A stretch of DNA of 61,074 nucleotides, taken from NCBI GenBank assembly GCA_001983555.1, contig LJHE01000034.1:15906-76979 (forward strand), given 5' to 3'. A program made the translations under genes and the position numbers. Shown in pieces: positions 44,116-54,694 of this stretch; position 1 is the stretch's first letter, and each line of letters begins with the position of its first letter. This DNA comes from Candidatus Epulonipiscioides gigas (GTDB lineage Bacteria > Bacillota > Clostridia > Lachnospirales > Cellulosilyticaceae). Below the pieces are notes generated by a model, which was not told the origin of the DNA, made no database searches, and saw only the letters and a program-made list of their open reading frames with translations.

Positions 44116-45372
44116 TTATAAAAATCCTTTATACGTTCTCATAAGCATTTGTGACTCCAGACCTTTAACTGTTTCAAGAGCTACCCCGACTACGATTAAT
44201 AATGACGTTCCTCCAAATGCAATTGGAAGATTTAAGAAAACTTGAAATAAAACTGGTGTTAAAGCTAAAATTGATAGAAAAATTGCACCCATTAAAGTAA
44301 CATGAGTAGCTATTTTTGAAAGATAATCAGAAGTCGGTTTTCCAGGTCTAATTCCAGGAATAAAGCCACCACTTTTTTTCATGTTTGCTGCTATATCAAC
44401 AGGATTAAATGCTATTGAAGAGTAAAAGAAAGCAAATGCAAAAATAAGCACAACATAAATAGTTCCACCAATTGGAGTAGTCCATCTAAGATTATCTATA
44501 ACTGTAAGCCAAGTTTCAGACGGATTTTTAACAAATATACTAGTAATTATCTCTGGAAATTGAATAAGCGACATGGAAAAGATTACAGGTAAAACACCAG
44601 CCAAATTTACTTTTATAGGAATATTTTGACTTTGACCACCATATACTTTTCTTCCTGACATTCGTTTTGCATATTGAACAGGAACACGACGCTCTCCAAG
44701 AGCCATTAAAACTGCAAATGCAATCATAATAATTATTAAAACTATTGCTAAAATTGCTATTGGTATTTCACTATTTCTTAAAGAAATTATTGTTTGTGGT
44801 AAAGATGCAACAATATTTATAAATATTATTAAAGAAATACCATTTCCTATTCCTTTAACAGCCATTTGTTCACCAATCCACATAACCAATAAAGAACCAG
44901 CAACAAAAGAAAGCAAAGTTAAAGCAAAATAAAGTACTGTTTGACTTATTAATATATTTTGATTATAAAGCAATAAAGTTGTAGCACTTGCTTGCATAAT
45001 CGCAATGACTAAAGTTAAATACCTCGTCATTCTATTAATCCGTTTCTTACCATCTTCACCCTCTTTAGAAATTTCTTCTAATTTGGTAAATGCAATTGTT
45101 AATAGCTGTATGATAATTGATGAGGTAATATAAGGTCCAACTCCAAATGCAAAAATTGCCATTGTTGAAAATCCTCCACCAGTAAATACATTCATAAGTC
45201 CTAGTAAGTTGTTATCTCCAACATTTGCAAGCATTTCAGATATTGCAGCTGGATTTACTCCAGGTGCTGGAATAATTGCCCCAATTCTAAGCAACGCCAT
45301 CATCCAAAAGGTAAACATTATTCTTTTTCTTAACTCTGGTACTTTCCAAGCCGTTCTTAGTGTTTTGAACAC
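44116..45372 (-). CDS. secY: Preprotein translocase subunit SecY
   Basis: A 418-residue, ten-helix channel protein of the Sec translocon that threads secreted proteins and inserts membrane proteins. Visible hallmarks: the plug and TM2 region (GGGFSTMAIFAFGVGPYITSSIIIQLL), GERRVPVQYAKRM in cytoplasmic loop 4, and GIRPGKPTSDYL in cytoplasmic loop 5, which contacts SecA and the ribosome. It starts one base from the rplO stop. It would export the secreted beta-helix and lipoproteins in this window. Confidence 0.97.
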   Translation of the reverse strand: MFKTLRTAWKVPELRKRIMFTFWMMALLRIGAIIPAPGVNPAAISEMLANVGDNNLLGLMNVFTGGGFSTMAIFAFGVGPYITSSIIIQLLTIAFTKLEEISKEGEDGKKRINRMTRYLTLVIAIMQASATTLLLYNQNILISQTVLYFALTLLSFVAGSLLVMWIGEQMAVKGIGNGISLIIFINIVASLPQTIISLRNSEIPIAILAIVLIIIMIAFAVLMALGERRVPVQYAKRMSGRKVYGGQSQNIPIKVNLAGVLPVIFSMSLIQFPEIITSIFVKNPSETWLTVIDNLRWTTPIGGTIYVVLIFAFAFFYSSIAFNPVDIAANMKKSGGFIPGIRPGKPTSDYLSKIATHVTLMGAIFLSILALTPVLFQVFLNLPIAFGGTSLLIVVGVALETVKGLESQMLMRTYKGFL

Positions 45373-45813
45373 TTACATCACCTCGGCTTTGCCACCCAAA
45401 GCTTCAATCTTTTGCTTCGCTCCTTCGCTAAACGCATTAGCGGATACATTCAATTTTTTTGTTAATTCACCTTTAGCAAGAATTTTTACTCCATCTCTAG
45501 GATTTTTAATAATTCCAGCTTCTTGCATAGATGAAATTGTTACTTCATCTCCATCATTAAAACGATTTAAAAGGTCTACATTAATTCCAATGATTTCTTT
45601 AGAATTTCTGTTGGTAAATCCACGTTTTGGTATTCTTCTGTAAAGAGGCATTTGACCTCCTTCAAAACCAGGTCTTACACCGCCACCAGTTCTAGAATTT
45701 TGACCATCTCGACCACGACCAGCAAATTTTCCGTTTCCTGATCCATGTCCACGACCTACACGGAAGGCCTTTTTCTTAGCACCTTCGCATGGCTTTAAAC
45801 TAGATAAATCCAT
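45373..45813 (-). CDS. rplO: 50S ribosomal protein L15
   Basis: A 146-residue large-subunit protein with the glycine/arginine-rich N-terminus ([24 protein letters not shown]) that threads into 23S rRNA, and [19 protein letters not shown]. The C-terminal globular part ends with ALGGKAEVM. It lies between rpmD and secY. Confidence 0.97.
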   Translation of the reverse strand: MDLSSLKPCEGAKKKAFRVGRGHGSGNGKFAGRGRDGQNSRTGGGVRPGFEGGQMPLYRRIPKRGFTNRNSKEIIGINVDLLNRFNDGDEVTISSMQEAGIIKNPRDGVKILAKGELTKKLNVSANAFSEGAKQKIEALGGKAEVM

Positions 45814-45832
45814 TTTGCACCTCCTTTATTAA

Positions 45833-46018
45833 TTATTCGTTAATTTCTTCAACTTTTAATAAATGACTTACTTGTCTTGCCATTCCTCTAATAGCATCAT
45901 TATCTTGGTGAATATTTGAGCTATTTATCTTACGAAGACCAAGAGCTTCAACAGTTTTTCTGTGTTTAGGAATAGCACCTATTGTAGATTTTATAAGAGT
46001 TACTTTAATTTTAGCCAT
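45833..46018 (-). CDS. rpmD: 50S ribosomal protein L30
   Basis: A 61-residue protein with the family pattern [30 protein letters not shown]. Bacterial short form. It lies nine bases after rpsE and 19 before rplO, in standard spc order. Confidence 0.96.
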   Translation of the reverse strand: MAKIKVTLIKSTIGAIPKHRKTVEALGLRKINSSNIHQDNDAIRGMARQVSHLLKVEEINE

Positions 46019-46027
46019 TTTATCCTC

Positions 46028-46540
46028 CTATCCTAAAATCTCTTCAACAGTTTTTCCACGTAATTTAGCAACTTGAGCTGGTGTTTTTAGAGCAGCAAGC
46101 CCTTCTATTGTTGCATGTACTACATTTTTCTTATTATTAGATCCTAGGGATTTTGTTCTAATATTTCTTATTCCAGCAAGCTCAAGTACTGCACGAGCAG
46201 GTCCTCCGGCAATAACTCCTGTTCCTTCAAATGCAGGTTTTAGAAGAACACTTGCTCCACCAAAATCTCCCACAAGCGGATGATAAATACTATCTACATC
46301 ATTTCTTTCAACATAAATTAAGTTTTTCTTTGCATCTTCAATTCCTTTTTTTATTGCATCAGGAATTTCCATTGCTTTACCAAGGCCTACGCCTACATGA
46401 CCGTTTTTATCGCCAACAACTACTAATGCTGAAAAACGAAAAGTTCGCCCACCTTTAACAACTTTTGTTACTCTTTTAATTGTAACAACTTTTTCTTCAA
46501 GTTCCATTGATTTATAATCAAATAATTGTCTTCTTGGCAC
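46028..46540 (-). CDS. rpsE: 30S ribosomal protein S5
   Basis: A 170-residue protein important for decoding accuracy. The dsRBD-like N-terminal part ([41 protein letters not shown]) and the C-terminal half ([31 protein letters not shown]) are standard. The VKGGRTFRF loop, where spectinomycin-resistance changes occur in other species, looks normal. Confidence 0.97.
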   Translation of the reverse strand: MPRRQLFDYKSMELEEKVVTIKRVTKVVKGGRTFRFSALVVVGDKNGHVGVGLGKAMEIPDAIKKGIEDAKKNLIYVERNDVDSIYHPLVGDFGGASVLLKPAFEGTGVIAGGPARAVLELAGIRNIRTKSLGSNNKKNVVHATIEGLAALKTPAQVAKLRGKTVEEILG

Positions 46541-46558
46541 TTTATCTTTCTCCTTTCC

Positions 46559-46921
46559 TTAGAATTTTAGTCCAGCTTCTCTTGCAGCTTCTGCTAGAGC
46601 TTTTACTCTTCCGTGATAAATAAATCCACCGCGGTCAAATACAACTTCTATAATTCCTTTTTCCAGAGCATTTTTTGCAACTAAACTTCCAACTTTTTTT
46701 GCAGCTTCAATATCAGCACCATCTTCTAGTTTTTGTCCTTTTGCAATGCTCGAAGCGGATGCCAAAGTTACGCCCTTGGAATCATCTATTACTTGAGCAT
46801 AAATATGTTTTTCGCTTCTAAATACAGAAAGTCTTGGTTTACTGCTGGTTCCAGAAATTTTATTACGAATTTTTTTATGTTTCTTTTCACGAATAGCAGT
46901 ACGTGATTCTTTGTGTACCAT
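46559..46921 (-). CDS. rplR: 50S ribosomal protein L18
   Basis: A 120-residue 5S rRNA-binding protein. Family signature: [11 protein letters not shown]-like N-terminus, [29 protein letters not shown], and the C-terminal [28 protein letters not shown]. It lies between rplF and rpsE. Confidence 0.97.
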   Translation of the reverse strand: MVHKESRTAIREKKHKKIRNKISGTSSKPRLSVFRSEKHIYAQVIDDSKGVTLASASSIAKGQKLEDGADIEAAKKVGSLVAKNALEKGIIEVVFDRGGFIYHGRVKALAEAAREAGLKF

Positions 46922-46940
46922 TGTTTTTCTCCTTTATCTA

Positions 46941-47483
46941 TTATTTCTTACCAGTTTTACCTTCTTTACGTCTGATAACTTCATTAACGTACTTAATACC
47001 TTTACCTTTATAAGGCTCTGGTGGACGTTTAATTCTAATTTCAGCTGCAAATTGACCAACATGTTCTTTATTTATGCCAGCAACTATAATTTTATTACCT
47101 TCAATAGTTGTGGTAATTCCTTCTGGGTCTTGCATTTCAACTGGATGAGAATATCCTAGAGATAAAACTAATTTTTTGCCTTGTTTTTGTACTTTATATC
47201 CAACACCATTAATTTCTAGTTCTTTTGTATATCCTGTAGTTACTCCTGTAACCATATTAAAAATTAAACTTCTAGTCAAACCATGAAGAGCTCTATTTCT
47301 TTTTAGGTCATTAGGTCTTGTAACTAAAACCTGATTACCTTCAATTGAAATATTCATTGCCTTATCAAATGATTTTTCTAGTGTTCCTTTAGGTCCTTTA
47401 ACAATAACTTGATTTGTCATATCATTTAAAGTTACTGTAGTTCCGTTTGGAATTTCTATTGGCATTCTACCAATACGTGACAT
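46941..47483 (-). CDS. rplF: 50S ribosomal protein L6
   Basis: A 180-residue protein with the characteristic duplicated fold: [14 protein letters not shown] at the start, [11 protein letters not shown] in domain 1, and [16 protein letters not shown] with [29 protein letters not shown] in domain 2. The last phrase is the L6 family signature near the sarcin-ricin and factor-binding site. Confidence 0.98.
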   Translation of the reverse strand: MSRIGRMPIEIPNGTTVTLNDMTNQVIVKGPKGTLEKSFDKAMNISIEGNQVLVTRPNDLKRNRALHGLTRSLIFNMVTGVTTGYTKELEINGVGYKVQKQGKKLVLSLGYSHPVEMQDPEGITTTIEGNKIIVAGINKEHVGQFAAEIRIKRPPEPYKGKGIKYVNEVIRRKEGKTGKK

Positions 47484-47504
47484 GTCTTACACCTCCTTTA
47501 TCTT

Positions 47505-47906
47505 CTACCAAATATATGCTATAACTTCTCCACCCATTTTTTGCTTTCTAGCTACTTTATCTGTAACTACACCTTTACTTGTTGAAATAATAGCAGTCCC
47601 TAGTCCTCCTAAAACTCTTGGTAAATGGTCTGTATCTGCATATACACGTAAACCAGGTTTAGAGATTTTCTTAATTCCTGATATAACTTTTTCACTTTTA
47701 TTTTTACCATATTTTAACTTCATACGAATAGTTTGCTTAACACCATCTTCTATTAGTTCGTATCCTTTAATATAACCTTCTTCTAAAAGAATTTCAGAGA
47801 TAGCTTTTTTCATTTTAGAAGCAGGAATTTCAACACTCTCATGTTTTGCAGTATTAGCATTTCTAATTCTTGTAAGCATATCTGCAATAGGGTCACTCAT
47901 CGTCAT
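47505..47906 (-). CDS. rpsH: 30S ribosomal protein S8
   Basis: A 133-residue 16S rRNA-binding protein with [29 protein letters not shown] at the N-terminus and the C-terminal signature [34 protein letters not shown]8 is the autoregulator of the spc operon in E. coli; no equivalent target was looked for successfully here. Confidence 0.98.
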   Translation of the reverse strand: MTMSDPIADMLTRIRNANTAKHESVEIPASKMKKAISEILLEEGYIKGYELIEDGVKQTIRMKLKYGKNKSEKVISGIKKISKPGLRVYADTDHLPRVLGGLGTAIISTSKGVVTDKVARKQKMGGEVIAYIW

Positions 47907-47932
47907 TGTAATAAATCCTCCTTTCCTTTATT

Positions 47933-48118
47933 CTACCAGCTTGCTTTTTTTACGCCTGGAATTTGCCCTTTATAAGCTAATTCTCTAAAGCAAACACGAC
48001 ATATTCCAAATTTTCTAATATAAGCATGTGGACGACCACAAATTCTGCATCTTGAATAAGCTTGCGTAGAAAATTTAGCGGGTCTTTGTTGCTTAACTTT
48101 CATAGATTTTTTTGCCAT
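47933..48118 (-). CDS. rpsZ: 30S ribosomal protein S14, zinc-binding type Z
   Basis: A 61-residue short S14 with the zinc ribbon C24, C27, C40 and C43 (CRICG and CRVCF). The short cysteine-containing form is typical of Gram-positive bacteria; zinc-free long paralogues replace it under zinc limitation in some species. It lies between rplE and rpsH. Confidence 0.96.
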   Translation of the reverse strand: MAKKSMKVKQQRPAKFSTQAYSRCRICGRPHAYIRKFGICRVCFRELAYKGQIPGVKKASW

Positions 48119-48143
48119 AATGACCTCCTTTTAAGTTTAGCCC

Positions 48144-48686
48144 TTATTTTTGGAACGGCATACCAAATTGTGTTAATAATTCTCTTGATTCTTCATCAGT
48201 TTTTGCAGTTGTTACAACGATTATATCCATTCCACGCACTTTATCAATTTTATCATATTCGATTTCAGGGAAAATAAGTTGCTCTTTAACACCCATCGCA
48301 TAATTTCCACGACCATCAAAAGACTTAGAACTTATTCCTCTAAAGTCACGTACACGAGGAAGAGCTACATTTACAAGACGATCTAAAAATTCATACATTT
48401 TAGCTCCTCTTAAAGTTACTTTACAACCTATTGGCATTCCTTCACGAAGTTTAAATGCAGCAACTGATTTTTTTGCTCTTGTTATAATTGGTTTTTGACC
48501 TGAAATCATTTCCATATCTCTTGAAGCACTTTCAAGAATTTTTGCATTATCTTTTGCTTCTCCAATAGCCATATTAATAACAATTTTTTCAACCTTTGGA
48601 ACTTCCAATTTATTTTTATATTGGAATTTTTCCATCATTAGGTTTACAATTTTTTCGTTGTATTCTTTTTTTAATCTAGCAGTCAC
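48144..48686 (-). CDS. rplE: 50S ribosomal protein L5
   Basis: A 180-residue 5S rRNA-binding protein of the central protuberance. Family signature: [21 protein letters not shown], the [32 protein letters not shown] block, and [25 protein letters not shown] at the end. Normal length. Confidence 0.98.
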   Translation of the reverse strand: MTARLKKEYNEKIVNLMMEKFQYKNKLEVPKVEKIVINMAIGEAKDNAKILESASRDMEMISGQKPIITRAKKSVAAFKLREGMPIGCKVTLRGAKMYEFLDRLVNVALPRVRDFRGISSKSFDGRGNYAMGVKEQLIFPEIEYDKIDKVRGMDIIVVTTAKTDEESRELLTQFGMPFQK

Positions 48687-48707
48687 TTAAGTTTTCTCCT
48701 TCCCTTA

Positions 48708-49037
48708 TTATTTTATTTCAATACGTTTTCCGCCCACAATTGCAACACGTACTTTCTTACCATCTTCTTTTATATTAAATCCCAAACGAGCAGGTTTGCC
48801 TTCATATGAATACATAACATTGGAAATATGAATAGGCATTTCTTTTTCAACTCTTCCACCAGCATTGTTGGCACTAGGTTTAATATGCTTTGTACCTTTG
48901 TTTAGTCCTTCAATAGTAACTCTTTCTTTTTTCCTATCAATATAGGTAATTACACCTTCACCAGAGCTACCTTTATTTTTTTTATCTTTACCAGCGATTA
49001 TGATTACTTTATCGCCTTTTTTTAGCTTTGTTCTCAT
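48708..49037 (-). CDS. rplX: 50S ribosomal protein L24
   Basis: A 109-residue KOW-domain protein that starts 50S assembly. The KOW motif is KLKKGDKVIIIAGKDKKNKGSSGEG. I choose the ATG at 49037, preceded by GGGAGG at five bases, rather than an in-frame ATG ten codons upstream inside the rplN end. It then starts ten bases after the rplN stop. Confidence 0.95.
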   Translation of the reverse strand: MRTKLKKGDKVIIIAGKDKKNKGSSGEGVITYIDRKKERVTIEGLNKGTKHIKPSANNAGGRVEKEMPIHISNVMYSYEGKPARLGFNIKEDGKKVRVAIVGGKRIEIK

Positions 49038-49047
49038 TTTTGCCTCC

Positions 49048-49416
49048 CTATAGAACCTCAGGAGCAAGAGATAAGATTTTAGTATATTTTCTTTCTCTTA
49101 ATTCTCTTGCTACTGGTCCAAATATACGAGTCCCTCTTGGGTTTTTATCTTCTTTGATAATTACCGCTGCATTTTCGTCAAAACGAATATATGACCCGTC
49201 TGATCTTCTTATCTCTTTTACTGTACGAACAACAACAGCTTTTACAACATCACCTTTTTTGACCACGCCTCCGGGTGTTGCTTGTTTAACCGAGGCAACA
49301 ATTACATCTCCGACGCTCGCATAACGTCTAGTTGAACCACCCATTACACGAATACAAAGTAGTTCTTTCGCACCGGTGTTATCTGCAACTTTTAATCTGC
49401 TTTCTTGTTGGATCAC
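49048..49416 (-). CDS. rplN: 50S ribosomal protein L14
   Basis: A 122-residue protein at the subunit interface. Signature: [58 protein letters not shown] and the C-terminal [24 protein letters not shown]. Very highly conserved and normal length. Confidence 0.98.
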   Translation of the reverse strand: MIQQESRLKVADNTGAKELLCIRVMGGSTRRYASVGDVIVASVKQATPGGVVKKGDVVKAVVVRTVKEIRRSDGSYIRFDENAAVIIKEDKNPRGTRIFGPVARELRERKYTKILSLAPEVL

Positions 49417-49441
49417 TTTAAGGTACCTCCTTTTTTATAAA

Positions 49442-49699
49442 TTATTTAGCTTTTTCAACAATTTCTACTAGTCTGTATCTTTTAAGCTTTGATAGAGGTC
49501 TAGTTTCCATAACTTTTACACGATCGCCTTTTTGGCATTCATTTTTTTCATCATGAGCGTGTAATTTGTAAGTTCTTTTCATGATTTTTCCATAAAGAGG
49601 ATGTTTCACGCTGTTTACAACGGCTACAGTAATTGTCTTATCCATTTTATCACTTGTAACAATTCCTACTAGGGTTTTTCGTAAATTTCTTTCAGCCAC
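49442..49699 (-). CDS. rpsQ: 30S ribosomal protein S17
   Basis: An 85-residue OB-fold 16S rRNA-binding protein. I choose a GTG start at 49699, which gives [21 protein letters not shown] after the initiator, exactly as in other S17 proteins. GGGAGG lies ten bases upstream. An in-frame ATG ten codons further up lies in the rpmC tail and would include the ribosome binding site in the coding region. Other motifs: [19 protein letters not shown]. Confidence 0.94.
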   Translation of the reverse strand: MAERNLRKTLVGIVTSDKMDKTITVAVVNSVKHPLYGKIMKRTYKLHAHDEKNECQKGDRVKVMETRPLSKLKRYRLVEIVEKAK

Positions 49700-49716
49700 T
49701 TTTTCTTTTCCTCCCT

Positions 49717-50007
49717 TTACTTCTTGCATTTACAAGATTTATCAGTACATTTTGCATTCGCTAATTTACGTTTTTCACGTGAGCATTTGCTTTTTTTGAT
49801 TTCATCTTTTGGCTCTTGTTGTGTAAGAATTGTTTGAATACGAGCAATATTTTTTCTTACATCTTTAATGCGAGCTGTATTATCTAATTGGTTGGTAGCG
49901 TTTTGAAATCTTAAATTAAAAAGTTCTTTTTTTGCATTAACCAACTCAACATTTAATTCCTGTGTTGTTTTTCCTCTTAAATCTTTTAGAATTTCTTTAG
50001 CTTTCAC
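49717..50007 (-). CDS. rpmC: 50S ribosomal protein L29 with Cys/Lys-rich C-terminal tail
   Basis: A 96-residue protein at the polypeptide exit tunnel. The L29 core is [59 protein letters not shown]. Normal L29 ends about there (65-70 residues). This one continues for about 28 residues with four cysteines in a CX11CX4CXC pattern and many lysines. I prefer the GTG at 50007, with AGGTGAT upstream and VKAKEI matching family starts; an ATG two codons earlier is possible. The 5' end overlaps rplP by 11 bases. Confidence 0.9.
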   Translation of the reverse strand: MKAKEILKDLRGKTTQELNVELVNAKKELFNLRFQNATNQLDNTARIKDVRKNIARIQTILTQQEPKDEIKKSKCSREKRKLANAKCTDKSCKCKK

Positions 50008-50437
50008 TACCATCACCTGCCATTTCTTGTTCAGCACGAGATATAACCTTGCATTTAATTGGCAATTTGTGTACGGCTAATCTTAGTGCTTCTCTTGCTA
50101 CTTCTTCTGCTACGCCTGATAGTTCAAACATAACACGACCTGGCTTTACAACAGCTACCCAATACTCTGGAGAACCTTTACCAGAACCCATCCTTGTTTC
50201 AGCCGGTTTTGCTGTAACAGGTTTGTCAGGGAATATTTTAATCCATACCTTACCACCACGCTTAATATAACGTGTCATTGCAATACGGGCAGCCTCTATT
50301 TGATTAGATTTAATCCAACCGGGTTCTAACGCTACAATACCATACTCGCCATAAGTTATTTTATTCCCACGAGTTGCTTTGCCTTTCATACGCCCACGAA
50401 ATTGTCTACGGCGTTTTACTCTTTTTGGCATTAACAT
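49997..50437 (-). CDS. rplP: 50S ribosomal protein L16
   Basis: A 146-residue protein near the peptidyl transferase centre. Signature: [29 protein letters not shown]-like region [45 protein letters not shown], and [24 protein letters not shown]. The ATG overlaps the rpsC stop (TAATG); a second ATG two codons later is an alternative start. It overlaps rpmC at its 3' end. Confidence 0.97.
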   Translation of the reverse strand: MLMPKRVKRRRQFRGRMKGKATRGNKITYGEYGIVALEPGWIKSNQIEAARIAMTRYIKRGGKVWIKIFPDKPVTAKPAETRMGSGKGSPEYWVAVVKPGRVMFELSGVAEEVAREALRLAVHKLPIKCKVISRAEQEMAGDGSES

Positions 50438-51096
50438 TATTTTTCGCTCCCTTCCTTAACGTTTTTTTGCGGAAGTACTTCTCCTTTGTAGATCCATACT
50501 TTAATACCAAGCTTTCCATAAGTTGTATCTGCTTCTGCAAATCCATAATCGATATCAGCTCTTAATGTTTGAAGTGGAATAGTTCCTTCAGAATAAACCT
50601 CAGTTCTTGCCATTTCTGCTCCACCTAAGCGACCAGAACAAGAAACTTTAATACCTTTTGCTCCAGCTTTAATAGCACGACCCATAACTTGCTTCATAGC
50701 TCTACGAAAAGCAGTACGATTTTCAAGTTGAAGTGCAACATTTTCAGCTGCTAGTTGTGCATTTACTTCTGGTCTATCAATTTGTATTATATTAATAGAA
50801 ACGCGATCTTCTGTAAGTTTTTGAACTTCTTGACGAAGAGCTTCTATAGATGCTCCACCTTTACCAATTACTATACCTGGTTTTGCAGTTGATACATGAA
50901 CTCTAAGCTTTCCAGCCATTCGCTCAATTTCAACTCTATCAATACCAGCAACATATAGCTTTTCTTTGATAAATTTTCTTATTTTATTATCTTCTACAAG
51001 ATAATCAGCAAATTTTTTCTTATCAGCAAACCATCTTGCGTCCCAATCTTTAATAATTCCCACTCTTAATCCATGAGGATTTACCTTTTGACCCAT
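50437..51096 (-). CDS. rpsC: 30S ribosomal protein S3
   Basis: A 219-residue protein at the mRNA entry tunnel, with helicase function together with S4. The N-terminal [27 protein letters not shown] and the KH domain [26 protein letters not shown] are typical, as is [35 protein letters not shown]. Tight coupling with rplV (17-base gap) and rplP (one-base overlap). Confidence 0.98.
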   Translation of the reverse strand: MGQKVNPHGLRVGIIKDWDARWFADKKKFADYLVEDNKIRKFIKEKLYVAGIDRVEIERMAGKLRVHVSTAKPGIVIGKGGASIEALRQEVQKLTEDRVSINIIQIDRPEVNAQLAAENVALQLENRTAFRRAMKQVMGRAIKAGAKGIKVSCSGRLGGAEMARTEVYSEGTIPLQTLRADIDYGFAEADTTYGKLGIKVWIYKGEVLPQKNVKEGSEK

Positions 51097-51113
51097 TATT
51101 TACCTCCTTCTTA

Positions 51114-51509
51114 TTATTTAGTTCTTTCATCTAATATTACAGTGACGTGACTAGTTTTCTTTTCAATTCTAAATGCACGTCCTTGAGCTCGTGGACGAAT
51201 TCTTTTAAGAGTAGGTCCTTGAGTTGCATATGCTTCAGCTACATATAAATTAGTTGTATTCAATCCATTATTATGCTCTGCATTAGCAATTGCAGAATTT
51301 AAAACTTTTAATATAATATCTGCTGCATATCTAGGAGTATAACGTAAAATACCAACTGCTGCTTTAATGTCTTTACCTTTAATCTGGTCTAACACAATTT
51401 TTGCTTTTGAACTAGAAAGTCGCACAAATTTAACTTTAGCATATGGTCTTTCTTCTCTTTGAGTTTCATTTCGCTCCCTTTTAATTTGGGATCTGTGTCC
51501 TTTAGCCAT
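51114..51509 (-). CDS. rplV: 50S ribosomal protein L22 (N-terminally extended)
   Basis: A 131-residue protein lining the exit tunnel. The core is ASARYVRLS-like VKFVRLSSSKAKIVLDQIKGKDIKAAVGILRYTPRYAADIILKVLNSAIANAEHN, and the tunnel loop is APTLKRIRPRAQGRAF-like. A basic N-terminal extension of about 20 residues (MAKGHRSQIKRERNETQREE) exceeds the common 110-residue form. Extensions of this kind are frequent in Lachnospiraceae and support that placement. Confidence 0.96.
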   Translation of the reverse strand: MAKGHRSQIKRERNETQREERPYAKVKFVRLSSSKAKIVLDQIKGKDIKAAVGILRYTPRYAADIILKVLNSAIANAEHNNGLNTTNLYVAEAYATQGPTLKRIRPRAQGRAFRIEKKTSHVTVILDERTK

Positions 51510-51530
51510 TTTATTTCTCCTTTCTATAAA

Positions 51531-51815
51531 TTATCTTACTCTTGATTTTTTCTCAGCATCTTTTCCGTGTCCACGATAAGTTCTTGTTAGCGCAAATTCA
51601 CCTAACTTATGACCAACCATGTCTTCAGTAATAAATACTGGAACATGTTTTCTGCCGTCATGTAAGGCAATTGTATGTCCTACCATTGATGGAAAAATTG
51701 TGGATCTACGAGACCAGCTTTTAATTACTTTTTTTTCGTTTGCACTATTTAGGCTATCTATCTTTTTTAAAAGATGAGCATCAGCAAACGGTCCTTTTTT
51801 TATTGAACGAGCCAC
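51531..51815 (-). CDS. rpsS: 30S ribosomal protein S19
   Basis: A 94-residue head protein with [20 protein letters not shown] at the start and the signature [49 protein letters not shown]. Normal length. Lies between rplB and rplV. Confidence 0.98.
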   Translation of the reverse strand: MARSIKKGPFADAHLLKKIDSLNSANEKKVIKSWSRRSTIFPSMVGHTIALHDGRKHVPVFITEDMVGHKLGEFALTRTYRGHGKDAEKKSRVR

Positions 51816-51846
51816 TTTTTAAACCTCCTTTTTACATATATACAAA

Positions 51847-52680
51847 CTATTTCTTATCACGAGGACGAACTATATATTTATTAGAATGCTTGTTTTTCTT
51901 TCTTGTTTTGTATCCAAGAGCAGGTTTACCCCAAGGAGTACAAGGTGCAGGTCTACCGATTGGTGAACGTCCTTCTCCACCACCATGTGGGTGATCATTA
52001 GGGTTCATAACTGAACCACGAACAGTAGGTCTAATTCCCATGTGACGTTTACGTCCAGCTTTACCAATATTTATAAGTTCATGGTCGCCATTTCCAATAA
52101 CACCAATTGTTGCTTTGCATTCTACCGGAAGAAGTCTCATTTCTCCAGAAGGAAGTTTTACAGTTGCATATTTGCCTTCTTTTGCCATAAGTTGAGCACT
52201 AAGACCTGCTGCACGAACAAGTTGCCCACCTTTTCCTGGTTTCATTTCTAAATTGTGAATACTTACCCCTACCGGCATATCTTTCATTCTTAAAGCATTA
52301 CCTGTACGAATTTCTGCTGTTTCACCGCTCATAATTTTATCGCCAACTTTTAATCCTTCAGGAGCAAGTATATAACGTTTTTCTCCATCTACATAATGTA
52401 AAAGTGCAATATTTGCAGTTCTATTTGGATCATACTCAATACTTGCTACTGTTGCTGGAATACCATCTTTATTTCGCTTAAAGTCGATAATTCTATATTT
52501 AATAGTAGCTCCGCCGCCACGATGACGAACTGTAATTTTACCTTGATTATTTCTTCCAGAATGTTTTTTTAATTTAACAACTAAAGATTTTTCAGGCTTT
52601 GATTTAGTGATTTCTTCAAAAGATGAAGAAGTCATATGTCTTCTTGACGGGGTATAAGGTCTATATTTCTTAATTGCCAT
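51847..52680 (-). CDS. rplB: 50S ribosomal protein L2
   Basis: A 277-residue protein essential for subunit joining and peptidyl transferase assembly. Signature blocks: [45 protein letters not shown], and the C-terminal [41 protein letters not shown], which holds the conserved histidine of the PHGGG motif. The start is the ATG at 52680, with AAAGGAG 11 bases upstream; a longer in-frame start seven codons earlier overlaps that site. Confidence 0.97.
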   Translation of the reverse strand: MAIKKYRPYTPSRRHMTSSSFEEITKSKPEKSLVVKLKKHSGRNNQGKITVRHRGGGATIKYRIIDFKRNKDGIPATVASIEYDPNRTANIALLHYVDGEKRYILAPEGLKVGDKIMSGETAEIRTGNALRMKDMPVGVSIHNLEMKPGKGGQLVRAAGLSAQLMAKEGKYATVKLPSGEMRLLPVECKATIGVIGNGDHELINIGKAGRKRHMGIRPTVRGSVMNPNDHPHGGGEGRSPIGRPAPCTPWGKPALGYKTRKKNKHSNKYIVRPRDKK

Positions 52681-52736
52681 CTTTTTTAATTCTCCTTTCA
52701 AATTTTGTTACACACAGCCACGTGTTTCATTTTAAA

Positions 52737-53036
52737 TTACATGCCTTGGAAGAAATTTATGTCTGCACTTTCTTCTGTTAACTTCACGATAGCTTTTTTA
52801 TATTTACTAGTCTTACCTTGAGTTCTACCACGACGTTTAGTTTTCCCATCATAGTTCATAGTATTAACTTTTTCAACTTTTACATCTTGAAACATTTTTT
52901 CTACAGCTTCTTTAATTTGAACTTTAGTAGCACTTGGTTGTACAATAAAGGTGTATTTTTTTTGTTCCATGATTTTCATACTTTTTTCAGTAACAACTGG
53001 CTTTTTTATAACATCATAAAATTTAATATCTGCCAT
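52737..53036 (-). CDS. rplW: 50S ribosomal protein L23
   Basis: A 99-residue protein at the tunnel exit that docks trigger factor and SRP. Signature: [42 protein letters not shown] and [28 protein letters not shown]. It overlaps the rplD stop by one base. Confidence 0.97.
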   Translation of the reverse strand: MADIKFYDVIKKPVVTEKSMKIMEQKKYTFIVQPSATKVQIKEAVEKMFQDVKVEKVNTMNYDGKTKRRGRTQGKTSKYKKAIVKLTEESADINFFQGM

Positions 53037-53659
53037 TACGCATACACCTCCTCAATTTTTGAAAGAGCTTCTTTAGTCACTACAAAAATATCATATTTTA
53101 AAATATCATATACGTTTATATTATTAACTGCTGAAGTTTTAACTCCTTGAATGTTTCCAGATGCTCTTTTTATATCCATAGAAGCTTCACCATCAGTTAC
53201 GATAAGAGCTTTTTTTAATTTTAGAGCATTTAATACTGTAACCATAGATTTTGTTTTAGCTTCTTGTAATTTTAGTTCATCTAAAACAACAATTTTGTTT
53301 TCTTTAACTCTACTGGTCAAAGCACATTTAAGAGCTAATTGTCTTTCTTTTTTGTTTACTTTAAATGAATAGTCTCTAGGTTTTGGTGCAAATACAACAC
53401 CGCCTCCTGTCCATTGTGGAGAACGAATTGAACCTTGTCTTGCACGTCCGCCGCCTTTTTGTCTCCAAGGCTTTCTGCCACCACCACGAACTTCCGCACG
53501 AGTTTTAGTACATTGTGTACCTTGTCTTTGGTTAGCAAGATAAGACACAACTGCTTGGTGAACAAGATGTTCTTTAATTTCTACTCCAAAAATATCATCA
53601 TTAAGAGAAATTTCTCCAACTTGCTTTCCTTCCATGTTTAAAACATTTACATTTGCCAT
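53036..53659 (-). CDS. rplD: 50S ribosomal protein L4
   Basis: A 207-residue protein with a globular domain and an extended loop reaching the exit tunnel ([43 protein letters not shown]), the family hallmark. In E. coli L4 represses the S10 operon through its leader; whether the leader at 54695-54914 plays such a role here is unknown. Confidence 0.97.
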   Translation of the reverse strand: MANVNVLNMEGKQVGEISLNDDIFGVEIKEHLVHQAVVSYLANQRQGTQCTKTRAEVRGGGRKPWRQKGGGRARQGSIRSPQWTGGGVVFAPKPRDYSFKVNKKERQLALKCALTSRVKENKIVVLDELKLQEAKTKSMVTVLNALKLKKALIVTDGEASMDIKRASGNIQGVKTSAVNNINVYDILKYDIFVVTKEALSKIEEVYA

Positions 53660-53677
53660 TTGCTATTCCTCCTTCCC

Positions 53678-54313
53678 TTATTTAGTGTATTTTACTGTAT
53701 TTTTTATTGTTAATACTGTTCCTTTAGGACCTGGAACACAACCTTTTATAAGAATAAGATTTTTATCCACATTTACTTTTGCAATTTCAAGATTTTGAAT
53801 GGTTACATTATCTCCACCCATACGAGATGGTAAACCTTTACCTTTCATAACACGTCCTGGATTTGTTGCAGCTCCCATAGAACCTGCATGACGGTGATAT
53901 TTAGAACCGTGAGCCATTGGACCTCTGCTATATCCATATTTCTTAATTGAGCTTGTATATCCTTTTCCTTTTGTTATGCCTGAAACGTCAATTTTATCAC
54001 CTTTAGCAAAAACTTCTGCTTTAATTTCTTGACCTACTTCATAAGAAGCACTATCTTCAAGTCTAAATTCTTTTAGATATCTTTTAGGTGTTATACCTGA
54101 TTTTGCAAAATGACCTTTTTCAGGTTTAATTAAAGCTTTTTCTTTTTTGTCAATAAATCCAACTTGGATAGCTTCATAACCATCGTTTTCTAGTGTTTTT
54201 TTCTGAACCACAGTACATGGACCAGCTTCTAACACTGTTACTGGTATAAGATTGGCATTTTCATCAAAAATTTGAGTCATACCAATTTTTTTAGCCATTA
54301 TAGCTTTTTTCAT
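53678..54313 (-). CDS. rplC: 50S ribosomal protein L3
   Basis: A 211-residue protein reaching the peptidyl transferase centre. Signature: [85 protein letters not shown]. The start with a short extension (MKKAI) is chosen because GGAGG lies nine bases before it. Confidence 0.97.
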   Translation of the reverse strand: MKKAIMAKKIGMTQIFDENANLIPVTVLEAGPCTVVQKKTLENDGYEAIQVGFIDKKEKALIKPEKGHFAKSGITPKRYLKEFRLEDSASYEVGQEIKAEVFAKGDKIDVSGITKGKGYTSSIKKYGYSRGPMAHGSKYHRHAGSMGAATNPGRVMKGKGLPSRMGGDNVTIQNLEIAKVNVDKNLILIKGCVPGPKGTVLTIKNTVKYTK

Positions 54314-54339
54314 TTTTTATAGCCTCCTAATCTACAGCG

Positions 54340-54378
54340 GATTGCCGTAGCAATCATACTAGACAAGCAATCTTGTCT
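54340..54378 (-). promoter_or_regulatory. Two small hairpins between rpsJ and rplC
   Basis: GATTGC/GCAATC with a 4-nt loop (54340-54355) and AGACAAG/CTTGTCT with a CAAT loop (54361-54378) lie in the 72-base gap between rpsJ and rplC. No T-run follows. They could protect the mRNA, space the two cistrons or bind a ribosomal protein. Confidence 0.5.
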
Positions 54379-54385
54379 GAAAATA

Positions 54386-54694
54386 TTAATTTACCTTTAA
54401 CTTAATTTCAACACCAGCTGGTAAATCAAGTCTTGTAATAACTTCTACAATTTTTGGCGTAGCTTCTATGTCGATAAGTCTTTTATGAGTTCTTTGCTCA
54501 AATTGTTCTCTTGAATCTTTGTATTTATGCACCGCACGAAGAATTGTAATAATTTCTTTTTTTGTTGGTAATGGAATAGGTCCACTAACTCTTGCTCCAG
54601 ATTTCTTAGCAACCGATACGATTTGTTCTGCAGTTTGGTCAATTAATTTATGATCATATGCTCTTAGAGTAATTCTCATTTTTTTATCTGCCAT
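54386..54694 (-). CDS. rpsJ: 30S ribosomal protein S10 (NusE)
   Basis: A 102-residue protein that also acts as NusE in transcription antitermination and transcription-translation coupling. Signature: [42 protein letters not shown] and [15 protein letters not shown]. It is the first gene of the operon, with AAAGGAGGGAAC upstream of its ATG; no fus or tuf gene lies upstream, unlike in many relatives. Confidence 0.98.
   Translation of the reverse strand: MADKKMRITLRAYDHKLIDQTAEQIVSVAKKSGARVSGPIPLPTKKEIITILRAVHKYKDSREQFEQRTHKRLIDIEATPKIVEVITRLDLPAGVEIKLKVN

Noticed and set aside
53356-53641. ORFs overlapping rplD in other frames
   Set aside because: They are shadows of a highly conserved ribosomal protein gene.
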